Assembly: GCA_023228705.1 (NCBI GenBank)
Contig: JALOAS010000138.1
Coordinates: 1-5,979 of the forward strand
From: Ottowia sp.
GTDB taxonomy: Bacteria; Pseudomonadota; Gammaproteobacteria; Burkholderiales; Burkholderiaceae_C
DNA: 5,979 bases
Direction: 5' to 3'
Below the pieces are notes generated by a model. That model ran no database searches. It had not been told where the DNA came from and worked only from the letters and a program-made list of their open reading frames with translations. Below, one piece after another: positions 1 to 4,689 of the stretch (the first letter of the stretch is position 1; each line of letters begins with the position of its first letter). The position numbers and the translations under genes are program-made.

Positions 1-1
1 G

Positions 2-35
2 TGATCTGGTCCCCGAAAAATGGACGCCACAAGGT
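2..35 (+). repeat. Left terminal inverted repeat of the IS (IRL)
   Basis: Reading inward from position 2, the sequence matches the reverse complement of the right end at 25 of 34 positions. Two well-conserved blocks stand out: GGTCCCC near the tip and TGGACGCCAC further in. These are the expected transposase recognition ends. The inner part of this repeat also forms one arm of a hairpin over the orfA ribosome binding site. Confidence 0.88.
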
Positions 36-55
36 CTATGATTTTTACCTTGTGG
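27..55 (+). promoter_or_regulatory. Hairpin overlapping the orfA ribosome binding site
   Basis: CCACAAGGT (27-35) and ACCTTGTGG (47-55) are perfect 9-bp inverted arms separated by 11 nt. The right arm includes the first two G residues of the Shine-Dalgarno GGAGG (54-58), which lies 4 nt before the orfA ATG at 63. A transcript entering from outside the IS would carry both arms and could fold over the binding site, whereas a transcript starting between the arms could not. This resembles the protection against impinging transcription known for IS10 and IS50. The function here is inference; the repeat itself is plain in the sequence. Confidence 0.6.
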
Positions 56-62
56 AGGAATT

Positions 63-365
63 ATGAAAGCAGGACCAGACCGGCGCTACACGCCGGAATT
101 TCGCGAGGCTGCGGTCCGGCAGGTCATTGATGGCGGGCGCAGCATGACGGCGGTGGCCCGCTCGCTGGAGATGTCCGTGAAGACCCTGGCCAACTGGGTG
201 TATCGAGCCCGCAAGGGCCAGGCGCTGCCCGGGCGTGGATCGGCCCATGCGGCCTGCGATGAGCAGGCCGAGATCAGCCGGTTGCGTCAGGAGAACGCAC
301 GGCTGAAGATGGAGCGAGACATCTTAAAAAAGGCGGCAGCGTACTTCGCCAGGGAGTCGATGTGA
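63..365 (+). CDS. IS3-family transposase OrfA (HTH DNA-binding protein)
   Basis: This 100-residue protein has an N-terminal helix-turn-helix of the HTH_8 type (about residues 8-50, RRYTPEFREAAVRQV followed by AVARSLEMSVKTLANWV). A leucine-zipper-like coiled coil follows at about residues 68-92 (ISRLRQENARLKMERDILKKAA). In this family OrfA binds the IS ends, forms multimers and tempers transposition, and its N-terminus becomes the front of the OrfAB transposase after frameshifting. The ATG has a good Shine-Dalgarno (GGAGG, 54-58). The stop codon TGA (363-365) overlaps the GTG start of orfB. The A_AAA_AAG slippery codons encode Lys-Lys near the C-terminus. No internal stop is present. Confidence 0.93.
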   Translation: MKAGPDRRYTPEFREAAVRQVIDGGRSMTAVARSLEMSVKTLANWVYRARKGQALPGRGSAHAACDEQAEISRLRQENARLKMERDILKKAAAYFARESM

Positions 366-372
366 AGTACGC
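326..372 (+). promoter_or_regulatory. Programmed -1 frameshift signal (slippery heptamer plus stem-loop)
   Basis: The heptamer A AAA AAG lies at 326-332, in phase with the orfA codons (AAA 327-329, AAG 330-332). Six nucleotides downstream, GCGTACTTC (339-347) pairs perfectly with GAAGTACGC (364-372) to give a 9-bp stem with a 16-nt loop. Slipping back one base moves the ribosome into the orfB frame, which is open from the slip site to the orfB start, so an OrfAB fusion of about 423 residues would result. The stem also encloses the orfB GTG and the orfA stop, so it could also limit independent orfB initiation. Confidence 0.85.
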
Positions 373-1333
373 GTGGATTGAACGGCATCGACACCGCTGG
401 CCTGTGGCCCTGCTGTGCGAGCTGCTGGGTGTCTCGCGCAGCGGCCTGTATGCGGCGCGCATCCGTGCTCCTGCGCAACGCACCTTGGACGATGAGCGAC
501 TTGTTGCGCAGATCCGCCAGGCCCAGCGCAAGCACCGCGGCTGCTACGGGCGCCGGCGCATGACAGACGAAGTCAGCGACATGCACGGCAGCCCAGTCAA
601 CCACAAGCGCGTGGGGCGGCTCATGCGCGAGCACGGGCTGCAAAGCCGCAAGAGGCGGCGCAGGCGGGTGTGCACCACCGACTCCAGGCACGGCCACGCG
701 GTGGCGCCCAACGTGCTGCAGCGCAACTTCACGGCCACCGCGCCCAACCAAAAGTGGCTGGCCGACATCACCTACGTGCCCACCGATGAGGGTTGGCTGT
801 ACCTGGCGCTGGTGCTGGATGTGTACGCGCGCAAGATCGTGGGCTGGGCCATGAGCGAAGCGATGCCTCAGCAGCTCACGCTCAGCGCGCTGGAGGTGGC
901 GCTGGGCTGGCGCAACCCCGATGCGGGCCTGGTACATCATTCGGACCGCGGCTCGCAGTATGCGGCAGGTGCGTATCAGGACAAGCTGCAGGCACTGGGC
1001 ATTACCGTATCGATGAGCCGCAAGGGCGATTGTTGGGACAACGCGCCGATGGAGTCATGCAACGGCACCGTGAAGGTCGAATGCATCCATGACGAGCACT
1101 TTGCGACGCGCGAGCAGGCGCGCCAGGCCATTGTTGAATACATCGGCTACTACAACACCGAGCGGCGGCACTCGGCGCTGGGCAACGTTGCACCGGCTGA
1201 GTTTGAGCGGCGCTGGTATGCTGCGGCAAAAAACAGGGGCATGCAGCCGCTGTACGTAGGGCACCCCCGCGTTACCCACCGACGGCCACCTCCTGGCTCG
1301 TCGCAAGCGGCCGAGGTGGCCGTCCGTGGATAA
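362..1333 (+). CDS. IS3-family transposase OrfB (DDE integrase domain)
   Basis: This is the catalytic part of the transposase, normally made as an OrfAB fusion. It has an HTH_21-type region at about residues 42-96 and a retroviral-integrase-like core (rve) from about 128 to 285. The catalytic triad is D135 (WLADITYVP), D195 (HHSDRGSQY) and E231 (WDNAPMES), with 35 residues between the last two, the classic DD(35)E spacing. The YYNTERRHSALG motif follows at about 263-274. The start used here is GTG at 362, overlapping the orfA stop; the real product probably begins at the orfA ATG at 63 by frameshifting. The last 30 or so residues (from about 290) extend past the usual IS3-family end and are encoded largely by a long inverted repeat, suggesting a later addition to the 3' end of the gene. 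Confidence 0.93.
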   Translation: MKYAWIERHRHRWPVALLCELLGVSRSGLYAARIRAPAQRTLDDERLVAQIRQAQRKHRGCYGRRRMTDEVSDMHGSPVNHKRVGRLMREHGLQSRKRRRRRVCTTDSRHGHAVAPNVLQRNFTATAPNQKWLADITYVPTDEGWLYLALVLDVYARKIVGWAMSEAMPQQLTLSALEVALGWRNPDAGLVHHSDRGSQYAAGAYQDKLQALGITVSMSRKGDCWDNAPMESCNGTVKVECIHDEHFATREQARQAIVEYIGYYNTERRHSALGNVAPAEFERRWYAAAKNRGMQPLYVGHPRVTHRRPPPGSSQAAEVAVRG

Positions 1334-1336
1334 CGC
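1269..1336 (+). repeat. Long imperfect inverted repeat at the end of orfB (24-bp arms, possible terminator)
   Basis: Arms 1269-1292 and 1313-1336 are complementary at 22 of 24 positions, with a perfect inner 12 bp (GACGGCCACCTC with GAGGTGGCCGTC) and a 20-nt loop. After a small internal loop the pairing resumes with GCAC (1261-1264) and GTGC (1340-1343). The structure contains the orfB stop codon (TAA 1331-1333). No T tract follows, so it is not a standard rho-independent terminator. It could still stall transcription, stabilise the mRNA, or mark a small repeat inserted in the IS. The role is inferred; the repeat is directly visible. Confidence 0.75.
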
Positions 1337-1343
1337 TCCGTGC

Positions 1344-1377
1344 ACTTGGTGGCGTCCACTGAAAGGGGACCGGTTCA
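1344..1377 (-). repeat. Right terminal inverted repeat of the IS (IRR)
   Basis: Its reverse complement starts TGAACCGGTCCCC and continues through TGGACGCCAC, matching the left end at 25 of 34 positions. The tip (TCA at 1375-1377) fixes the right edge of the element. The adjacent bases from 1378 onward read as transposase relic codons on the minus strand, which supports the boundary independently. Confidence 0.88.
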
Positions 1378-1452
1378 GCCAAAGAAGCTCGCAGCGGGGG
1401 AATTGTCCCAGCAGTTGCCCTTGCTGCTCGTCGATGTCGTGTGGTTCTGCAA
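1378..1452 (-). pseudogene. Relic of a second IS3-family transposase (OrfB), cut by the IS insertion
   Basis: Read on the minus strand from about 1452 down to 1378, this encodes LLQNHTTSTSS followed by KGNCWDNSPAASFFG. That matches the highly conserved IS3-family OrfB segment around the catalytic glutamate, usually of the form LLQxHG...SMSRKGNCWDNAPMESFFG. The glutamate position is Ala here (codon GCG at 1390-1392), so the copy looks catalytically dead. The frame runs directly into TGA formed by the tip of the neighbouring IS, which marks the insertion point. Residues further upstream (HPRAEGVALVPVF, to about 1495) may be a worn HSDRGSQY region but are not convincing. No start or inverted repeat of this older element was found, so it is a fragment. 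Confidence 0.72.
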
Positions 1453-1786
1453 CAGACCAAAAACAGGCACGAGCGCCACGCCTTCGGCACGTGGGTGCTG
1501 CGCAATGTGCATTTTCAAGCTCAGCCGGCGTGCAGGCTCACCCTGGTCCTGGAGACCACACGAGCGCGCTCAAGCAGCATCCGCCGGCGGTACCACCACT
1601 CTGGAACACCAGCCAATCCGCAGGGGTATTCGCGTGACCTGACTATAGACGCCCAGGATCCGACGAGCACGCGGGGCGACCCTGTACCAGACGTCAAACA
1701 GCGTGCAGGTCGAACTCACAAAGCGCTACATTTTCGGCACCGTTGCTGACCCGGAGAAACGGATAATCAGAATTTGCTTTCATCGC
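1453..1786. other. Gene-free stretch between the IS relic and the lipoprotein gene
   Basis: Open frames in this interval lack recognisable motifs and good ribosome binding sites, and none shows convincing codon structure. It may contain further decayed parts of the older IS, but nothing could be aligned by eye. The part nearest the lipoprotein gene must hold its promoter. The best weak candidate is TTGCTG (1743-1748) with GATAAT (1762-1767), but the spacer is only 13 nt, so no promoter is called. Confidence 0.5.
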
Positions 1787-1796
1787 AAGGAAGGAG
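1787..1796 (+). promoter_or_regulatory. Ribosome binding site deciding the GTG start of the lipoprotein gene
   Basis: AAGGAAGGAG lies 6 nt before the GTG at 1803. It fixes this non-ATG start, which also gives the only reading with a complete signal peptide and lipobox. Confidence 0.8.
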
Positions 1797-1802
1797 CATA
1801 TC

Positions 1803-2444
1803 GTGCCATTCAAACGCGTGGGACTTTTCACAGTACTGGCGGTTTCGGCTGCGGCCATGACGGCGTGCAGCAGCCTGGGATTTGGTTCCAAGACCACGAC
1901 CTACGAGGCGCAGCTGTACCCGCTCAACATGGACGTGACCGGCGCGGAAGCGACCGGGACCGCCAAGATGGAGGTCACGGGCGACACGCTGGTGATTACG
2001 GTTGACATGGCGGGCGTGCCGCCCAACACGGTCCACTGGCAGCACCTGCACGGCCTGAAGACAGGGGGCGACGCTTCGTGCGCCAGGCAGTCGGACGACG
2101 CCAATGGCGACAACATCGTCGACCTGATGGAGACCGAGCGCGCATCCGGAACGACCCTGGTGCCGTTCAACGACGCGCCGGCCAAGCTGGACATACCCCA
2201 TGGGACGTACCCCACGGCAACGCCCGCCGGGACCTACCACTACAGGCAGGAAGTCTCGCTCAAGGAGCTTGAAAAAGCGTTTGGCAAAGCGTACGACGGC
2301 CAGAAGCTCGTACTTGACAAGCGCGTGATCTATGTGCACGGTGTCCCGGCCAACACCAACCTCCCGGGCAGCGTGGCTTCGCTGGGTCCGGTGCCGGCGC
2401 ACGTGACGCTGCCCATTGCCTGCGGCAAGTTCACCAAGCGCTGA
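1803..2444 (+). CDS. Secreted lipoprotein with CHRD/SOD-like domain and EF-hand-type loop
   Basis: The 213-residue product starts with a lipoprotein signal peptide: basic MPFKR, a hydrophobic stretch to residue 18, and lipobox MTAC with Cys22 as the likely acylated residue. This implies export and anchoring to a membrane, probably the outer membrane. The mature part resembles CHRD-type or Cu/Zn-superoxide-dismutase-like beta domains: a YEAQLYPLN strand (about 34-42), ATGTAKMEVTGDTLVITVDM (50-69), a His-rich HWQHLHG (78-84), and the C-terminal RVIYVHGVP (174-182) and LPIACG (203-208). Residues 99-110 (DANGDNIVDLME) fit an EF-hand calcium loop (D1, N3, D5, D9, E12). Cys93 and Cys207 could form a disulfide. 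The His cluster could bind metal, but enzymatic activity cannot be claimed. It appears monocistronic. Family assignment is tentative; the lipoprotein call is firm. Confidence 0.85.
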   Translation: MPFKRVGLFTVLAVSAAAMTACSSLGFGSKTTTYEAQLYPLNMDVTGAEATGTAKMEVTGDTLVITVDMAGVPPNTVHWQHLHGLKTGGDASCARQSDDANGDNIVDLMETERASGTTLVPFNDAPAKLDIPHGTYPTATPAGTYHYRQEVSLKELEKAFGKAYDGQKLVLDKRVIYVHGVPANTNLPGSVASLGPVPAHVTLPIACGKFTKR

Positions 2445-2472
2445 AGGCGCTGCATCTCGGTGCACACGGTGT

Positions 2473-2492
2473 CCTGCAGCTCAAGCTGCAGG
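2473..2492. repeat. Perfect 9-bp inverted repeat just after the lipoprotein gene
   Basis: CCTGCAGCT and AGCTGCAGG flank a 2-nt centre, starting 29 nt past the lipoprotein stop. As RNA it would form a compact hairpin, but no T tract follows, so it is a weak terminator candidate at most. As DNA it is a near-continuous palindrome containing two PstI-type CTGCAG sites. Confidence 0.5.
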
Positions 2493-2636
2493 GCGCTGCT
2501 GTACGCGTGCTTGCGGGATGACGCGACGGTGCGTTTGGCGCAACGGCGCTGGCGTTTGATGCGCGGGTGGAACTGGAATGCATGGCCGTGGCAAGCGAAG
2601 GCTGAAGCGGGCTGCACCGCGGTGGGGGCGTGCGGC

Positions 2637-2669
2637 CATCTGCAATGAAAAGGACTCGCCTTGCAGATG
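2637..2669. repeat. Perfect 9-bp inverted repeat with 15-nt spacer
   Basis: CATCTGCAA (2637-2645) and TTGCAGATG (2661-2669) are exact inverted copies separated by 15 nt. The spacer contains AATGAAAAGGA-like sequence rather than a GC-rich loop, so this could be an operator-type dyad or a hairpin. No adjacent gene depends on it clearly. Confidence 0.5.
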
Positions 2670-2824
2670 AAACCATGACGGCATCGCTCCCTTCATGTTC
2701 CATCATCCGCGCAGATGAGCAACCCCTTCCTGGCCGTCATCACGCGGGTGGCTTGGCCGTCCTGGCGTGGATGCTGCATCCCCATGACCTGGAGCACAGG
2801 CGGGCCCGACGGGAAACCATCTGA

Positions 2825-3263
2825 ACAGCGAGGGCAACGGCGCAGCGGCGGTTGCAGCAGCAAGCAAGGAGGCTGGCGCTGGGCAACGCGCAACAGCGCG
2901 CACGTGCGCTGGAGGCGGACAACGGCGCGCCGCCAGAGATGATGCCACCGCCCGATCTGGATCCCGCTGCGCTCTGCGAGGCAGTGCTCAACCGCTGCAC
3001 GCGCATGCGGCAGCAGGTCCTGCAAGCGCACTTGAGCTGGACCAGCTGCATGCAGCATCCCTGGGCAGCGCCTGCAGGCATACATGGACCAGCAGTGCCG
3101 GCAGCAGCAGGCGGTACGGGCACATCTTGACGCCTTACTGGCCTCGGACGGGCCCGCCCCGGGCGAGATGATCTCCATAGCGGAATGCGAGCAGGCCAGG
3201 CAGGAAGCACCTGCGCGGATCGCTGAAATAGACAGCTACCTCGCGCAGCATTGCGCACCCTGA
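2825..3263 (+). pseudogene. Frameshifted remains of a Gln-rich, probably coiled-coil protein gene
   Basis: Three overlapping plus-strand frames join into one plausible protein. The first runs from after the stop at 2822-2824 to about 3036 (RLQQQARRLALGNAQQRARA, then a DLDPAALCEAVLNRC-like part and RMRQQVLQAHL). The second covers about 3034-3070 (ELDQLHAASLGS). The third runs from about 3069 to the TGA at 3261-3263 (RLQAYMDQQCRQQQAVRAHL, then ECEQARQEAPARIAEIDSYL). Composition (Gln, Ala, Glu, Arg, Leu with heptad-like spacing) is consistent across the joins, while each single frame becomes unlike a protein beyond its segment. Two small indels, each giving the same direction of shift, explain this. 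No family is recognised. Sequencing error is the main alternative to true decay. No clear start codon with ribosome binding site was found. Confidence 0.6.
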
Positions 3264-3265
3264 GA

Positions 3266-3283
3266 GCTGCCGTGCGCGGCAGC
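3266..3283 (+). terminator. Hairpin directly after the decayed Gln-rich gene
   Basis: GCTGCCG and CGGCAGC form a perfect 7-bp GC-rich stem with a TGCG loop, beginning 2 nt after the TGA at 3261-3263. The position suits a terminator and supports that stop as the genuine gene end. There is no T tract after it, so efficiency is doubtful. Confidence 0.4.
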
Positions 3284-3367
3284 CTGGATACGCTGGCTGG
3301 ATGACGATACGCTCGGCAGCGGCTGCACGGGCCGCACGGACGGCTCGTTACCGCTCATTCATATGAT

Positions 3368-3384
3368 GCCGGCCGACGGCCGGC
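3368..3384 (-). terminator. GC-rich hairpin downstream of the hydrolase gene
   Basis: GCCGGCC and GGCCGGC form a perfect 7-bp stem around a 3-nt loop. It lies 45-61 nt beyond the hydrolase stop on the minus strand. On that strand it is followed by ATCATATGAAT, AT-rich but not a T tract, so it is only a possible terminator or 3' stabilising hairpin. Confidence 0.4.
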
Positions 3385-3428
3385 AAGCCCGGCCCATTGC
3401 GGTCGAGAGCCACTGCCCGGACAGTGCC

Positions 3429-4346
3429 TCAATGTACTTGCGGGGTGACATGGCGCTCGATGAAATCCGCAGTCAGCGTCGCGATCTCCTCCAGATGGTC
3501 ATCCAGCGCGAAGTGCCCCGTCTCCAGCAGGTGCAGCTCCGCATCGGGCACGTCCGAGAGGTACGCCTTTGCCCCTGCGCCGGGGAAGTAGCCGTCGTCC
3601 TTGCCCCAGGGGAGCAGGACCGGCGGCTGGTTCTTGCGCAGCCATTCCTGCCACGCAGGGTACGCGGCAACGTTGCTCTGGTAGTCGTAGAACAGGTCCA
3701 GCATGATGGCAACGCGGCCGGGCTGGTCCAGCCAGTGCTGGTCCAGCGTCCACATGTCGGGATCGACGAGCTCGGGATTGCGCACGCCTTCCAGATGTGC
3801 CGCGCGCGTGGCCTCGAAGCTGCAGGCGCCCTTGACCTGCTCGGTGTGAGCTGCGCGGTTTTTCCAGAACGCGCGCAGCCCCTGCATGTTGGGTCCCAGC
3901 CCCACCTCGTAGGCATTGCCGTTTTGCGCGATGATTCCGCGGATCCAGTCTGCATGCTTCTGCGCAATGCGAAACCCGACCGGCGCGCCAAAGTCAAACA
4001 TGTAGACAAAGAAATGATGCTGTCCCATACCGTCCAGCCACTTTTCCACGACTTCGGCCAGGCGGTCAAAAGTGTAGACAAAGGTACCGCCTCCCGTACT
4101 CGAAGCCGGCGCATCGCTGTAGCCGAATCCGGGGTAATCGGGCGAGATCACGTGCACGCGGCTGGCAAGCTCGCGCATCAGCGGCACATACTGATATGAG
4201 GCCGCCGGGAAGCCGGGCAGCAGGACCAGTACGGGAGCTCCAGCGGGGCCCGCCTCGCGGTAGAAAATATTCAACCCATCCACGTTGGCATTCCGGTGGT
4301 GAATCTTGCGCGCCGAAGTGGCGGCGCCGTCTGTGCTTGCAATCAT
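3429..4346 (-). CDS. Alpha/beta hydrolase, epoxide hydrolase/haloalkane dehalogenase type
   Basis: This 305-residue protein has the alpha/beta-hydrolase fold order: strand and oxyanion turn VLVLLPGFPAAS (39-50), DYPGFGYSDAP (70-80), nucleophile elbow FVYMFDFGAPVGFRIA (113-128) with Asp118 as likely nucleophile, a helical cap at about 150-235, the acid in PWGKDDGYFP (246-255, probably Asp251), and His278 in TGHFAL. An Asp nucleophile points to C-X or epoxide hydrolysis rather than ester cleavage. Phe119 occupies the place where dehalogenases usually carry the halide-binding Trp, so an epoxide hydrolase or another substrate is more likely. The oxyanion motif reads PGFP instead of the usual HGxP. 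No signal peptide, so cytoplasmic. GGGGAA (minus strand, about 4354-4359) serves as ribosome binding site for the ATG at 4346. The gene diverges from the exporter gene and stands alone. The substrate is unknown. Confidence 0.9.
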   Translation of the reverse strand: MIASTDGAATSARKIHHRNANVDGLNIFYREAGPAGAPVLVLLPGFPAASYQYVPLMRELASRVHVISPDYPGFGYSDAPASSTGGGTFVYTFDRLAEVVEKWLDGMGQHHFFVYMFDFGAPVGFRIAQKHADWIRGIIAQNGNAYEVGLGPNMQGLRAFWKNRAAHTEQVKGACSFEATRAAHLEGVRNPELVDPDMWTLDQHWLDQPGRVAIMLDLFYDYQSNVAAYPAWQEWLRKNQPPVLLPWGKDDGYFPGAGAKAYLSDVPDAELHLLETGHFALDDHLEEIATLTADFIERHVTPQVH

Positions 4347-4571
4347 TTTCAGTTTCCCCGTTCAATCGTCATTTCGGACCCGCTCTTGTTTCCGGGACGC
4401 GCTCGCATTGCGCGCATTTCTCGGTGAAGGGTGGGATCCCCGACCATGCTAGAGCGCGCGAAGTGGCATCAGCGGCAACGCAACTACTGACGCATGGCTG
4501 GACGGCCAACTGACGGCGGCGTGATTCAATAAAGAGGTGTACGCATCAGCTGCCCGGCCCGAGGTGAAGGG

Positions 4572-4602
4572 GAGACAGGCGTCCATGGTGCGCTGCTACA
4601 CT
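4572..4602 (+). promoter_or_regulatory. Candidate sigma70 promoter for the exporter gene
   Basis: TGCTACACT (4594-4602) is an extended -10 with TACACT matching the consensus well. GAGACA (4572-4577) is a partial -35 at 19 nt, a long spacer tolerated with an extended -10. Transcription would start near 4609, inside a 7-bp GC hairpin, giving a leader of about 80 nt. Confidence 0.4.
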
Positions 4603-4620
4603 GCGCGCGACGCCGCGCGC
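4603..4620. repeat. GC-only hairpin at the presumed exporter transcript start
   Basis: GCGCGCG (4603-4609) and CGCGCGC (4614-4620) form a perfect 7-bp stem around ACGC. It begins immediately after the candidate -10 element. It may influence initiation or simply reflect alternating GC composition. Confidence 0.45.
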
Positions 4621-4689
4621 CGCTGCCGGTGCTTCACGAGCAGGGCATGATGCGCTGCATCTGACCCCGATCTCACGACACCCTGCCCC

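Larger units (their letters stand above)
2..1377 (+). mobile_element. Complete IS3-family insertion sequence (about 1376 bp)
   Basis: The element is bounded by related terminal inverted repeats beginning TGA, and contains orfA and orfB in -1 relation with an A6G slippery site and a DDE transposase. This is the standard architecture of the IS3 family, which moves by copy-out/paste-in through a circular intermediate. Length (about 1.38 kb) is typical. Both frames are intact and all three catalytic acids are present, so the copy may be active. On its right it abuts a decayed transposase gene of another IS3-family element, so it appears to have inserted into an older IS. Only one base left of the element is visible, so the target duplication cannot be verified; that base (G) does not match the last base expected from a 3-bp duplication of GCC seen at 1378-1380. 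Subgroup is not assigned with confidence; the IS3 or IS407 groups are candidates. Confidence 0.93.
2445..2824. other. Gene-free or decayed stretch downstream of the lipoprotein gene
   Basis: No open frame here has both a plausible start and recognisable content. A plus frame from about 2450 to 2605 has protein-like composition but is interrupted by TGA at 2519-2521. A plus frame ending at 2824 (from an ATG at 2645) also looks non-specific. The interval holds two perfect inverted repeats listed separately. It is probably intergenic DNA mixed with worn gene fragments. Confidence 0.45.
4347..4689. other. Divergent intergenic region between the hydrolase and exporter genes
   Basis: These 343 bp separate two divergently oriented genes and should contain both promoters. 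Open frames crossing it are extensions or shadows without motifs. A candidate exporter promoter and a GC hairpin are listed separately. No promoter for the hydrolase could be picked with confidence, and no regulator gene or clear operator pair was seen. Confidence 0.6.

Noticed and set aside
287..940. 217-codon minus-strand frame across orfA and orfB
   Set aside because: Antisense shadow of the transposase genes with no motif of its own.
1340..1749. Overlapping plus-strand frames of about 100 codons right of the IS
   Set aside because: They overlap each other in several frames, have no ribosome binding sites or motifs, and two begin inside the IS end. The minus strand shows a better explanation (transposase relic).
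2450..2605. Plus-strand frame with protein-like composition interrupted by TGA at 2519-2521; a recoded stop (selenocysteine) was considered
   Set aside because: There is no start with a ribosome binding site, no recognised family and no evident SECIS-type context. Most simply it is non-coding or a worn fragment.
2693..3258. Long minus-strand frames opposite the Gln-rich relic
   Set aside because: Rich in Arg, Pro, Cys and Ala as expected for antisense of high-GC coding DNA; no motifs, and the plus-strand segments are more protein-like.
3363..4199. 278-codon plus-strand frame opposite the hydrolase
   Set aside because: It is the antisense shadow of a clearly recognisable alpha/beta hydrolase.
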